Source: Apostichopus japonicus
Lineage: Eukaryota > Echinodermata > Holothuroidea > Aspidochirotida > Stichopodidae
Direction of reading: 5' to 3'
Length of the DNA stretch: 64,000 nt
Assembly: GCF_037975245.1 (NCBI RefSeq)
Contig: NC_092576.1
Span: 7,347,501 to 7,411,500, forward strand
The translations under genes and the position numbers were made by a program. The notes beneath the pieces are model-generated. The model was not told the DNA's origin and searched no databases. It saw nothing but the letters and a program-made list of their open reading frames with translations. Of the stretch, positions 12,200 through 25,900 are shown one piece after another (position 1 is the first letter of the stretch; each line of letters begins with the position of its first letter).

Positions 12200-12660
12200 G
12201 AAACTTGTGATGCATCCCGACACCAAGTATGAGATCTTGTGTTGATTCATACCATGAGATATCATGTTTGAAAGATTTTCAATATTTGACCTTTGATGTC
12301 TTGTACTTAATATAACAACACATGAGAAGTATCCATGCCTCCAATTTGAATACGTCCTGCTTACAATGTTGGAATTTTTATGTCTGGTGACCTCAGATGA
12401 GCTTCGACCTCTACAAAAATTGTAGGCTTCTTCTTCACATGTACATGCCAAGTATAAAATAATATTCAAACATCCTATCATGAGGTATTGTTAACAATGT
12501 TTTCAGCATTTGACCATTGACCTCCACCCAAGAAAAAAGGTTATTTGCTCACTCTAATGCATCCACATGCCAGGTATGGAAATTACCATATTTCCTATTT
12601 TGAGATATCATGTTTACAAGCTGGGCATCACACACGCACACACACACTATCATGACATTA
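12200..12660 (+). repeat. Copy of the dispersed 'gatatcatgtttacaag' repeat family
   Basis: Contains gagatatcatgtttacaag (12602-12620) followed by a CA-rich cacacgcacaca tract, and an upstream related gagatatcatgttt block near 12257. Related copies lie at 15.3-15.9, 19.0-19.35, 22.7-23.1 and 27.4-27.5 kb. Confidence 0.6.
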
Positions 12661-13627
12661 CATAATAAAGAAAATCCATGTGAACTACAAAAGAAATTAT
12701 TATTACACAAAAGCAGAGAAATAAGATATGACTCATAATTGACAAATAAGGAGTACTCTATTAGAAAGTATATTGGAATGTTTGGTCCTCCTAGGACCTC
12801 TGTGAGCAATACTTGGCACTGGAATGAAAAGTACAAAATACAATACAATGAAAGTATGACGCTAGATAAGTACGAGGGGCACTGATGGAATAAGTATCGA
12901 GTACCATCAGTAAACAATAAGTGGATTAAGAAACAAAGAATAGGAAGAACGGATTACATATGTTGGTGGAATTGGTAGTTGTTGCTCAAAAGGATTTGAT
13001 GAGGGGTTTTTAATTAATCACAAACGGATTGTGTGTGTAAAGCTTTTAGGACTTTTAATATAGTAAGTCCTCACGGTTTAATTGTTCGGCCCTAGAAATA
13101 ACTAATGAAGGGAGTTACTGATGTTCCAAACTATCCAGCTGAAATAGATACCTGAATTTCCTCATCAAGTGGGTCAGTATTTCAGTGTAAGACATTGGCT
13201 GTAAACAATAGAATTCTTAAGATTTCGTTGGTGAAAATTATTAACATGTAAATAAATATGAATATCAGTCGGCTTGTAATAGACTGATGTGGTAAACACT
13301 GCACACACGCAAATACACATGAATGCATAGGTTACTTGTAATTGTTTTCTTATCAAAGGTAAGAATAGAGTATATAGTCACATAAAGTATTTACATACAT
13401 AACCATGTTAGAGGGGAAGAAGAGTAATGTATATACGAAACTCCTACAGGTGCAATTAAGCACATATTCCTGTTTGTATAAGCTCCGACTGTAATGAACA
13501 GTGAATACAGAAAGACTAGCTGACTTCCTCTCCCCCTCTCAAGTGAACAAATTCCTGGTTACATCACCGCTTGTGATATGTTAACATCGTTACTTGCCTA
13601 CAATAACCCACAATATTATTTCAGGTA

Positions 13628-13929
13628 TTATTCTGGGCACTTTGTTGCTTGAACTACAGGATTTTTCCATCTAAAATCTCTGACAAGTTTTGCACATTCT
13701 TCATTTCCTTGTTCTGTTAAGGCATTTTCCAAGTTTGCGATGTTTGAGGGAGAAATCAATGCATTTTTGGTCAGTTTCTCCATCAAAAGATTTCCTGGTG
13801 TTTTGTGCTTTTTGATATCAGTAATTTCTTCCTGAGGAAGTTGGATAATATTTGCCAGCATGGTAGATTGGTCTACATCAAGGTGTTCTGATAAGTTACG
13901 CTTTAGCTGATCAAAAGATTTGATGATGG
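13628..13929 (-). CDS. Exon 20: C-terminal death-effector-like domain and stop
   Basis: Acceptor tgaaccctacag|CCA (phase 1), stop TAA at 13628-13630. Residues FDQLKRNLSEHLDVDQSTML, NIIQLPQEEITDIKKHKTPG, NLLMEKLTKNALISPSNIAN and LENALTEQGNEECAKLVRDF follow the DED helix order. A C-terminal death-fold after ZU5-UPA is the arrangement in PIDD, UNC5 and ankyrin. Confidence 0.75.
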
Positions 13930-16900
13930 CTGTAGGGTTCAAAGAAAGGAAATTGTAAGTATTTTAAATACATTACTCAACATAAAATTAATTAATCCTG
14001 CTTTATGCAATGAATATCCAGAAATGTGAGACAACAGTGATGTGTTTCTTACACCCAGGGGCAAAAAAGCTCAGCGTTTGCAATGAGACTAAAATACAAT
14101 CTGCGGTAACTCTCAGAATGCCCTTTTCATGCAGGTGATTGAAGTTTTGTTTTCCACTGCAATGAGACATGAATACATTATATGTACTTTAAGTGGGTTT
14201 CTTTGGTGTCACAACTAATGTTTAACACCTAAGCAAACACCAATACTTTACACAATTTAGGATAACAATCCTTACATAAGATGGGTGAATGTAATCTTAC
14301 TTTTCATACATCAACATTTACATACTGCCTACAATTCCTTACATATGAGATGTGCACACCTAATCTTAATTTGCATGGAGGAGTCCCGGCTACAGTTGTC
14401 ATGTCAACTGGTGGACTATAACTATCAGCTAATTGCAATACTGGATATTAAAGAACATTTTCGATTTTCAAAACCTGGTAGTGAGTAGAATATGGTAATA
14501 ACAAATCTTTAGCTGCATTATCATGCTAAAATAATTAATTACTCACATTCAGGTAGAATGAGCTGGAATGGAAATGTGATTTGGTCATTGTGTCGTAACT
14601 TGTCAATCTGTGAAGAGGAAACAGAGAGGAAATCTTTATATGATTCTCCTAGAAAACTAGTTTGTGCATATTCACCTCCAAAAGCGGTTTAACTAATAAA
14701 TTTAATGCTAATTACGACTTACTGCCTATACAGTATATTTTCTGTACATTTGTGACATGAAGACGGCTAGTCATAAGATTTTTACTGGCATTGCTAATTA
14801 CACTTCAAACCTTTACAATGAAAATCAATTAAGACCCATAGAGTAGAGATTTCAATAGAAACGAAACCAGAAAATGCCTCAACATACACATAGTGTGGTA
14901 AGCCATACATGTTAATATTCATGAACTTGTGCACATCCAACTGAAGAAGATTGCCTACTGACTATTAAATGCGGCAACACATAAATGAAGGTACCAGGAA
15001 TGATTTATCATGTTAAGATTTATTATAAAAACAGATACAAACAAGAATATTAATGAGGTCAAACTTTATGATCTCATAAGCATATATCTGTATACTAACA
15101 TTGTATTATCCAAGTACATGTGTAAAGCTAGTTAAACATACTTTTTATTCAGAGATATCTGATTAAGAATTCATGTTCACTGATTAAAATGCATGATAAA
15201 CACATAAACCAACACGGTTAATTGTATGAACGTAGTGTGGCAGACCTGATATGTCAAGGATGAAAATCAATTGGGTTCTTGGCATGTGTTTAAAAGCCAT
15301 TTTTTTTTTGCAATTTGATGAATATTGATGACACAAAATTGGAGACGTCATGAAAATATGCCCATGTGCCTTAACATCACCATACCAGCATGCACCTAAC
15401 TTGGCCCTGCCTACTCATCAATATTCATAAAATGAGAATCTAGAACATCTACACACCATTGCGCATCTACCTACCAAGTTTGACATTAATTCAACTTGTG
15501 TTTCTTGAGATATCATATTTACAATTAGTTAACGATGATTTCCCATTAAGCCCCACCCACTCATCAATAATATTGAGGTCAAAATTGTTGTTACAAAATT
15601 AACATGTACCCACTGTGTACTTTACAACACCAAACCAATTATGAACTAAATCAGACATACCGTTGAAGACATATTGCCATATTAACATTTTTATGTTAAG
15701 GCCTGCCCACTCATTAATATGCATGAGATGTGAAACAATAGGGCACATCTACATCTACACATCATTGGGCATCTACCTACCGAGATATCATGTTTACAAG
15801 CTAGCCCATCACATCCACACATAGACGCCAGCACGACCAGGTTACTATGCCTTCGGCGTAACAACCAAAAATGACTTTCTCCGAGAATGTTAAAAGGGTA
15901 AACAATCATCAAACACGTTAAATATAAAAGGAGTTGTAGTAGCTAAGGTAAATCCAAAGTAAATTGTTCAACTCCTCATATTCAGATCTTTAGTTCTGTT
16001 ACATGAAGTCAAAATCAAGTTACCTGCAATTGAATACTAAGCTTGAAAAGATTCTTCGAAAACATCCCATATCTTGCTTCTATTACCAGATTGACAGTAT
16101 CGTTGATCCCTTTATTCTGAAGATGGAATTCTACCTTGTGTCTGTTCTTTAACCATAAGGTTTCCATGGCAACATCCTGTGGGGAGAAGAATCAGAGGGT
16201 GTTTAATTATGAATGTATAGAACTTTACACTTTAAAGCATTTAAGTTGATAGTGATGTGGTTAAAGTTAATGTGCTGACAATTTAAGGATTACAGGTTCC
16301 AGTCCTGCACGGATTTTTAATCTGTGACCTTGGGCAGGGCACTTGATCTAAACTCTAATACTCTCTCTCTCTAATACTCTCAGTGAGCATCAGTAGAAAT
16401 TGAGAAAGAAACAGTTTCAATATAACATAGGAAATGTTTATTTTTAATTAATGAATGATATAAACATTAGTTTACATATGCTAGCACTATTACATACCAC
16501 TGAACATATGTATACAATTATTCTTCCAACAATGCAAATTACCTGCGGTACAGGAATTACCTGCTTGATTTACATGTTGCCAATAATCAAAATAAATAAG
16601 AATATTTGACAAACATTACTTACCACTTTTCTTGGGTTACACTGTGAGGTACTGAAGTTAGTGCTAACACGTAAAGTTGAAGCCATAAAATTGAGTACAA
16701 CAGACACAGGATCATGAATTATGGATCCCTGCTGCTGATAGATTTCTTCATTGATAAGGCTCTGTTAAAATAGAAATGAAACAATATTACATTATAATAA
16801 ATGATTATTTAAATATTACCATCATTGCATGCACTGCTTAGTTGTCCCATGTATGCAGACAGCAATAACAGCTCCCTGGTATGACCCTCTCATTATTAAT

Positions 16901-19900
16901 TGGTGTTGCCATTATTTGTTAAAACAAGCAGCTACTATAATATCTGATACATGGAGTGCAATATTATCTAACTCTTTGTCCAGATTTTGTGTCCAATCTC
17001 TTATCTGGTTGATTAACTGGACCAAGTTATGTGTTATTAAACTCTGTCTGAGTTCTATTGTACATCCACAAGCTTGTAACTGAATCCCCACTTAATGAGG
17101 GGAATATAAACTGAAATCAGGGAGCTGTCATTATTATTATCATACAATTATACATTGATTGTCTGCTAGATGGATTATCAAAGACCATTCATAGTCTCGT
17201 GATATATGTTCTGAATATAAACTCATATAAACAAATGCATATGTTACAACAATTGTTGTCAGAATGACCACACACAAGAAAATAATGAACATTCAATTTT
17301 TATTATAGGACATCTGGTCAGTGTGTTTTACAACAAAGTTTATTTTCAACCATCAATGACCACAGACAGCTAATCTCACATGACCCTTCCCTTGACTATA
17401 TGATCACAATTTGACTTGCAGAGAGGTTTGTGCCTGAAGGATATCAAGTTGAAACTTTATCATTCCAAGTAAACTTTGACATCAGTTACGTTTGAATTAA
17501 GACAGACAATTGGAATTCATTACATAATTTGCAATACCACTTGAGCTGACAAAATCTACTTCTTACTTTATGTTCCAGTGAGTCATCATTATGAAACCAA
17601 AGATGAATTGTCAATGTATCCCCCGATTCAGAAACTCTATTTACAATCGGTAAGACACAGACACGCTTCAACATCTTGGGAATGAAAGGGACGTGAAGAC
17701 CAATGAGACCAGGTTTCTCAGCTTCAACTGCAAAGTGCTGACTATTCATAGAGCAGCTGAAGTGTTTCCTTTCTTGGCTCCATTTGATAATTTTTTCTGA
17801 AGGAAATTTAAAAAATAATTTGCTAGCGGTAAATGTTTATGTCATGGTGAAAATTAGAACTCCAAAACCTAAACATAGATGGTATCAAAGGAACAGTCTG
17901 GTGGTAGAAAATACAGCACCACAAACATAGAATATCAAAAGAATGTGATATTTTGTTTCTAACTCTATGTGTGGCTGTAAGGTCGCCTGATAATATTTTT
18001 TGTTGCTCCTTACAGCTTGCCATAACTTGAATAGTTTTTTCCGTAATAATCTTGTTTATTTCTCCCTTAAGTTGGTATATTTGAAAAGTTTGGGGTCAAT
18101 GTACTACTGAGAAGAGTAGGGTTCCTTAAATAAGAAGAAAGCCCACTGGTTTTCTGATTCCTTGTCGTTTAAATTGCTCAACAGTCTACACATCTGACTA
18201 ATGTGGAGCAAGAGTTAAATTTGTTCAAGAATCAAGTGTGAACCACAACAGATCAGATATTTCCATCCCTAATATGCATTACCACTATTGGACGTCAACC
18301 AATTAAGTCACTGGTTCATCAGTTTAATAAGGAACCCTTTCTTTCTTCTCTCCATCCCTTGTCTACTAATCTTCTTACATCTATCTCTTTGTGTTCATCC
18401 TGCTCATTAACCTGTCTGTAGTCTGTGCGTGTATTTGTTCCTTCTGTTACTGTTACTTGTTTTAGCCTCTGAAGAAGATCCTGCTATGATCGAAACGTCA
18501 GGCCAACTTACTTTTACACATTCTCTTACACGGGCTCTTTAGTGGATAAGCAGTTTGCTAACAGTTTTCTTTTATTTTGATTTTCAGTTTAATAATTGTT
18601 AGTAGTGAATGAGAATTACATGACATTGTTTATACACTGTGAAATATTTTCACAACTTACTGCCTAATCAACTCACCATTTGAGATAACCTGTTGACCCA
18701 TTTGAAGCTCGAGAGTGAAACTGATAAATGACCATTTGGGTGTGTTGAAAGCACCCAAAACAAGAGTATCAACTATTTGAAGCAGATTTCATTTCCTGGA
18801 TGACTTTTGTTGTAGATCACTAAGGATTACTGTTATTTTGGGCCCATTCACTAAACTGAGCTGAAATTTACCGAACTATGCTCATCAAAAAAATTCCTAA
18901 CATCTCAGAACTCACAGATTTACTCTAGCTTTCATTTTGGCGTTAGCAAGCTTACAAGGATTACACTTTGACACTTCTTCACCTCATGTGACCTTTGATC
19001 TCTACCAAAAAAAAAACGTTCTTGCACTTACCAAGCTAGAACTAAATATTGCGTGTAAAGGTACACAAAGATGTACTTTTTGAATTACCGTGTTCACAAG
19101 GTGTTCAAATTGTGACATCTTTTGACCTCAAATAACCTTTGATCCTAACAGAAAAGTATAAGGTTCTTGAAGGCCTACTCAATAAGAACAATCCACAAAC
19201 CAAGTGTGATGTTCAACCGAAATGAAATTTTTGAGCTACGGTGTTTACAAGCAAGTGTCACATGCACACATACACATGCCAACACTATCGCATAGATTCC
19301 TTTCTCTTCAGGCAAGGAATAAAAAAAATATTTGTGAGGACAATATCTACCTCTTGAGCCAATTATTCTACATTAAACAGAACCAGACAGCCAGAATGCA
19401 ATTTAGTGATTTTTCTTGCCAATTACAGTGTTCTTGTACTCAGGTGGTTTCACATACCATGTGGGACTTTCATTCCAACATTAATTTGCAGTTATGCAGG
19501 TTTAGGTTTTCAGGCTTTGACCTATGGTTACCTCATATGACATTTTTGATAAGCATAAAACTTTCAAATTGTTTGAAACACTGGTGGATCTACATAATAC
19601 ATATGAAATTCATGGACACTTTCTTAAGTCATTGTGTTAACAAATGCTTCAGAATTTGACCTCTCCAGAAAAGGAGGATTTTTTTTTACTCATTTAATAT
19701 CGAACCTTGTACTTAGTGCCAAGTTACACCATTATGCACTTTGGGCTCATCGTGTTTACAATCGCATAGGGTAACATAAAAATGTGCACGCATATATACA
19801 TCTTTTTGTTGAAATGCAAAAGTAAAATGACTAAATATAATGATCAATGGACTAATAAAAGACAATGCAAAAGAAACAGAAACACACCTATTTGTAATAC

Positions 19901-22900
19901 ACCAGAGTACACATCTAGACCCATCTGGTCAGCTGGGGTAAAAGCACAGTGTGGAATAATTAAGGTGACTGGCTTGTGTAAGGTAAGGCTTTCTGGACCA
20001 AATTTCACAAAAGGGTTCAATCTTAGACTCTTGTTTGAGATAGGTCCTTTAATGGCAGGGTCAGTAGAAACCCACAGACTAACGATCCTTCCAGTGTGTA
20101 GTGCACCAGCTGGTACAAGCAGGCAAACACCTGCGATAAACATCTCTCCTCCATGCTGATCAAAGTATTGTTCTTTATAAACATTGGATCCTGGGAACAA
20201 AGGAAGTCTCTCTGCAGGAGAAAAGTCATATATTTCCAGTGAAAGCAAAGTATTTTGTATCTTTGATAGAAAAATTGGTAATGCAATAAACTGTGTCAAT
20301 ACACAATATGAAAACTAGCATCTTTAACACAAACTGATTTTACTTTCTACTTGTAGAAACAAAATAATTAAGAATCAAAATAAATGTTTATTTTCGACAT
20401 TGAACATAAGCCATGAAATGTTGACCTGCTTAAAGATAAATAGATATAGGAGAACATATTTTAATGACAGTAACAAGAATTAGGTTTATTAAGGGTATCT
20501 AGATCATATTCCTTATATGTAGCTATTAATGAAGAATTTTCCTACAAAATATAATGCAAAATCCTTTTCTTCCATGAGCACTGAAGAGCAAGGGCTTGAA
20601 ATGTTGTCCTAGAATGTCACATAAGACTGAGTTTAATTATATCAGGAAAAAATATAAAAGAAAAACCTTGTAGCTGAATACATAGGTAATCTTTACCATG
20701 CTCTTCCTTAGCAAGCAGCAATACCCGTCTTCCCAAGTCCAGTTTCCCATGGGACAATTTCAAGGCTCTTTGGATATCCAGCCTCTTGTATCCCTCTTCT
20801 TTCAAAATTTTGAAATTTACTGACAATTTTGATTCCCTTTTTGAGATAACGACCTGTTTCTCTGGAAGTTTTACCTGAAACAATGTTACAAATATTACAA
20901 ATTCATATTTTTGATCATACTTTCATGAAGATAGAAAACTAATTACTGCATTTGATTTGGCTTCAGTGAATATTCTACACAGACTTCCTGTACACTTGAT
21001 CTCTACAACGTAAGTTTATGTAAGTAGAAATAATCAGTTAAATGCTGTTTCTTTTACAACCAGTAAAAGGAAGGCTTTTTAGTAATGGAGAAGTAATTCA
21101 TTTTTATGTTTGGGACTTGTATGACAGCAAGAAGGATACTTCTTGCTGTCATACAGAATAGAGAATACAGTACTCAACCATTCTAAGATATTAATGTTAT
21201 GCAAAGTGTTTAGCGTCAAGCTCAAAGTGTTTTTTGCAAAGCTTTCACAAAGCACAAACCATTCTCTTGTCATCTTCTTCTCCTTCCTCTTCCTTGACAT
21301 TCTTCTCCTGTGATGTGTCGATGTACTCCAGCACCAGTCTTGCCACCTTATTAAAGTGAATAGCTTTCAATCCTTCATACAGTCTGATCATTCTCTTTGG
21401 CATGATGAGCTCTCTTTCATCCAATATTTTCATCAGCATCTTTCCAGATTCTGCTGCTCTCTGAATTTTATCATTTTCTGCTGGCTCGAGTGGAAACAAC
21501 ATGCCTAGCTTTTCACAATGTTCTTTATCCAGAAGCTTTGCAATGTCCCCTCTCAACTGTTCATATTTGCGTAAGCCTGAAAGTGAGGACATAACATCCG
21601 CATCACATTCGAAAAAATATAGCAAAGAATAGATATTACATGCAGAAAGTAGAGCACCTGAATCACACATATGCTAATTGAGTGCCAGGTTTGAACAATG
21701 AGTAATGTTCACAGCTAACATGCACAAGTACACAACTGGCCCAAAAGAAACATGCAACCAGCATAGAGAACTTTGGTATGCAAGTCAACCTCTGGTGGGT
21801 GCACACTATAAATTGCTTCAGTATACCGTCCACAACATGCGTGCAACTTTTCAACTTTAAGACCTTGTGCATAAATTCTAGTCTTATATACAGCTTCACT
21901 TTCGAAGTTGGTTTGAGCCTCAAAGTAGGAAACGAGCATACTAATTAAAAATGGATGTGTACAAATAGGACTTAGAAATCTTTTGGGTTCAGCAGCATGA
22001 TTATATGTCTTTCCATCAAAAACGTTTATGTTAGTGAAATGTTTCCCAATAAACTAAGTTGATATAAGTAACACTCAGTTGTGTTTATGCTAAAACCAGA
22101 TGCTATTACCTTTTCACCTCTACTTAGACACTCACCTGGGTCCATGTACTCTACGTGTGCTTATTTCTTCATCTCCACTAATACACACTTACCTGGTGTA
22201 TGTCTAGGATATTAAGCATTCATTTTTCTTCTTCTAACTTCACTTAGATGCTGGTCAGGGTGGACTTCTTAAACTAGCTAAGTCCACCCATTTGTTTCAC
22301 TTCCACATTAAAAACTCACCTGGTTGCAGAATCTCCTGGCTTTCTGGAGATAAGAGAATGTCTTTCACCTGAAGGAGAAAACAATTACAATAATGACTTG
22401 ACTAATGAAAATTTAAATGTAAGAATGTTTAACATACAATTATGCAGGCTATGTATCACACCCTGTAAATGATTAGGTTTAAAGAAGGAACTTAAGGTAG
22501 TAAAATAGGGGTGTAACAGACATGGAACAACACATGTTTAATGTGTCAAATCCAAAAGAAACAAGAAAGTCAATGACTTGTGATACCTTGATTTTGGATT
22601 TAAACCTTGTCTGAATGAGAACAATTTTAAATTATATTTTACCTCAACCAAAATTAAGGGTTTTACTCTCACAGTGCGCAAACCTAAGTATGAGATTTAT
22701 ATTACCTTGCTTAAAAGAAAACTTGTCAAAATATTGTTTAAGCTCCGCCCACTCATGAGTATCAATTAGATCAAATTTTATATAGTGCAAGCATATGCAC
22801 CACCTTAAACCATCACAGCAAGTTTGGACAAAATCGGATGTACGGTTGCAGAGATATTAACGTTTGGCGGATTTGATATTAAGCCCAGCCTATCATTAAT

Positions 22901-25900
22901 ATTCATGACATTAGCAATAAATGTACACCCCGTGGGAGATCTACATTCTATGTATGAGCTTCATCAAATTTCAACAACTTGAGATATCGTGTTTACAAGG
23001 TAGTGTCACATACAGTCAGACACACACACACACACGCACAAGCGTGACTGCATAGATTCCTTTTGCCTCTGGCAAGGAATAAAAAAGGAATGCTGATGAC
23101 AACACACCTATTATTTATGCAGTATTCACTAATTGGTACCCAAGATACCAAAGAAAAAAAGTTTCAAATAAATGTTGACCTGTGTATGTAATAACAGACA
23201 GGTCATACATCACTTTTTTAGCAATTCACTGCATTTTTTAGTTACTCAGCATTTACAAAGCAATAAGAAGAGTCGGAAAACGTTGAAAACCAGGATGAAA
23301 ATAAGAAACGTAAGACTACCAGAACCACTGAAGTGACTGCAACAACAGCAAAAGAAATAAAAGACTACTATAATTCAATTAAATTCAATTATGATCCACC
23401 ATGAATATTACAAAGAAAGGGAATATGAGAGAACATGCCAACTAATAACTATAATCCAGTTACAGCATTGATATCATTTAATCACCATGCAAACAGCTAC
23501 AAGACTTCCAACAGACAGGACATGACTAAATAAAGAAATGAGCAGATGGGAGAAGATGCCGCTTAATATAATGTAATAAAGAGACAAATGAGAACAAAAA
23601 CAGCTGGAAGATAATCAACACACATAACTCACCTTCGACTGGAGGATAAGGGCTGTTTGGTTCATTTTATGCTGCGATACTTTTAACTTCACATCAACCA
23701 TGTCAGTGTCTCCATCTTTGTCCCTTGTAAGTCTGAACTGATGACAGACTCTACTGGCAGCACAGAGGTGATCAATGTCTACATGCTAATAGATGAAAGA
23801 TATTGAAATTCAATGTTCTGAGGATGAGAATGCTTGTTAAATATTCAAAGTAAACGGTGCCACATATAAGATATAAGAATTAAGGAAACGCTGGTAAGCA
23901 ACCAAGACATGTTATCATGTACAAATCCTTACATTTCATGAGCAGCTGGTGAAGATTATACTTCTTATTGTTAATAGGAATTCCATAACATTATTTATGT
24001 TTAGATTATTACCAGGGATAGGAACTCTAAAGAAACATATTCGAGACATGAATATTCATGTCATTGTGGATGAGCAGCGGCTTTATATCAATCATTCTTT
24101 GTTTGATGAGTGTCAGAGATTTACTAGGCAGGCATGTAATTGTCTCAATCATTCTTGCTCCCATGACATCCACTTAATGAACATCGAAATCCAAGAACTG
24201 AGAGAGTGCCACAATATCTGAACACTGCTTCAAATACAAATGGAGGTGAATTATAGACATCCCTGTTCATCATCTCCAAACTAAAACGACGGTGAAGGAA
24301 GTATTTGGCAAGACCACAGAAACCACATAGTTGTAGGGCAACACTCTAACTGCTACACAATTTGGTCTACTTCAGGTAACCAATCCTTAACTACAAGTAT
24401 GTTAAAAGACAAACTTTAATAGCATTTGTAATTACAAACCTTTGTTGATTCTTCCTTCGTCAGATGGTAACTATCATCGGGTGATGACATAATCAGATCA
24501 ATGTAAGAAACGTGGTCTCTGCCGTCATTCAATGTCCGGGTAATTGGAAATGTTGTATAGTTTCCTAGACATAGTTTGGAATGGTGGTCCTCTAACAGCA
24601 ACTAAAAAAATAGGAACATGAAGATGTAAATTGCAAAGAAACGAGTAGAGAGTTCATTATACAATTCGTTGTGCCTTCACTCTGTACAGGGTGATCAATA
24701 CTGCTATAACAAGTAACATCATATATGTTTCCTTAATTTGCTAACATTACCAATGTTGCTTGTTTCTGCACATCCTCCCACCCTCTAAATCCTTGTTGAG
24801 CAACTGATGAGCCACGATCAAAATTTGGGTCGTCTGAATATTCTTGAGGGAACCACATATTTTGTAAGAAAATGAAATTTTGACATTAGAAATAAATAAT
24901 AATGTTAGTAAAATACCATCATCGGCTACCTATAAGACTATCAACATTTTTCCTTTGTGACAATTAGGATACTGTCAGTTTCATCTAAGCACAAACACTT
25001 TTTAACAGAGACATGTTTTATGTCAACGTCAAATTTAAATATTTGCATTTCAAATGTAACCGAATTTTCTTTGTAATGTGATTCGATGAATCAATAAATT
25101 ATGTCACACAAATGTGCCTTTAACAAATCACTTCATACTTTGCCAGTCACTACGAAAGTAAGATGACTTACAATCCGACTTACAAATCACAATATGAAAC
25201 AGAAGTGACCTCTAAGCTACTAAAGATATCACCATGGTAACAGGAGTTTATTCTCACCTTGTAATCTTCATCACTGTCCTTACAGAAACAAACAGTTATT
25301 AAGACATCATCTTTGGCATCAAGTATCCCATCAATAAATGGAACAATACGGAATATATGCTTCTGTTTTGTTTCTTGGCTGAGTAAATTAACAAAGACGT
25401 AGCTCAGGATGTTAATATCAAGACTGATCTTCTCCAGGTCGAGCCTCCAATCAATAGATTTCTCTTCAGTCCAAGTTGTTTCACCTATAACAAGTTATAT
25501 TACACAAAATATATCATTGGTAAACTTAAATACATTCAATATCAAGAGCGTATTAAATAATATATATTTAGAATTCAACCGAACTGATTTTCAGCATATA
25601 ACTCATTGTTCCTTTCCTGGTACATTCATCAATTGCATTTAAAGTGCTTATTGGTCACCGTCTTTACCTTCTTGTAAATGTTCTTCATCTTTCAGACCAG
25701 TGAAGATAATAGCATCATGTCGATCTGGCTCAGGGATAATAGCTGAGTGAGGAATAGTCAGCTGGGCTGGCTTCTTGAGGACGAGTCCTTCTGGCTCTAG
25801 TTTTATCAGGGGTGTCATTCTGCTCCTACGAGCACTTCCAGGGAGTGGTATGGTGGGATCATAGATCACTTTAACAGCTATTACACGATCAAAGGATAAA

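Larger units (their letters stand above)
9700..13627. other. Intergenic stretch upstream (left) of the large minus-strand gene's 3' end
   Basis: No exon recognised. It contains a duplicated ~75-bp segment (10509 and 11181), copies of the intronic repeat family near 12.2-12.65 kb, and the presumed 3' UTR of the large gene just below 13628. Confidence 0.4.
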
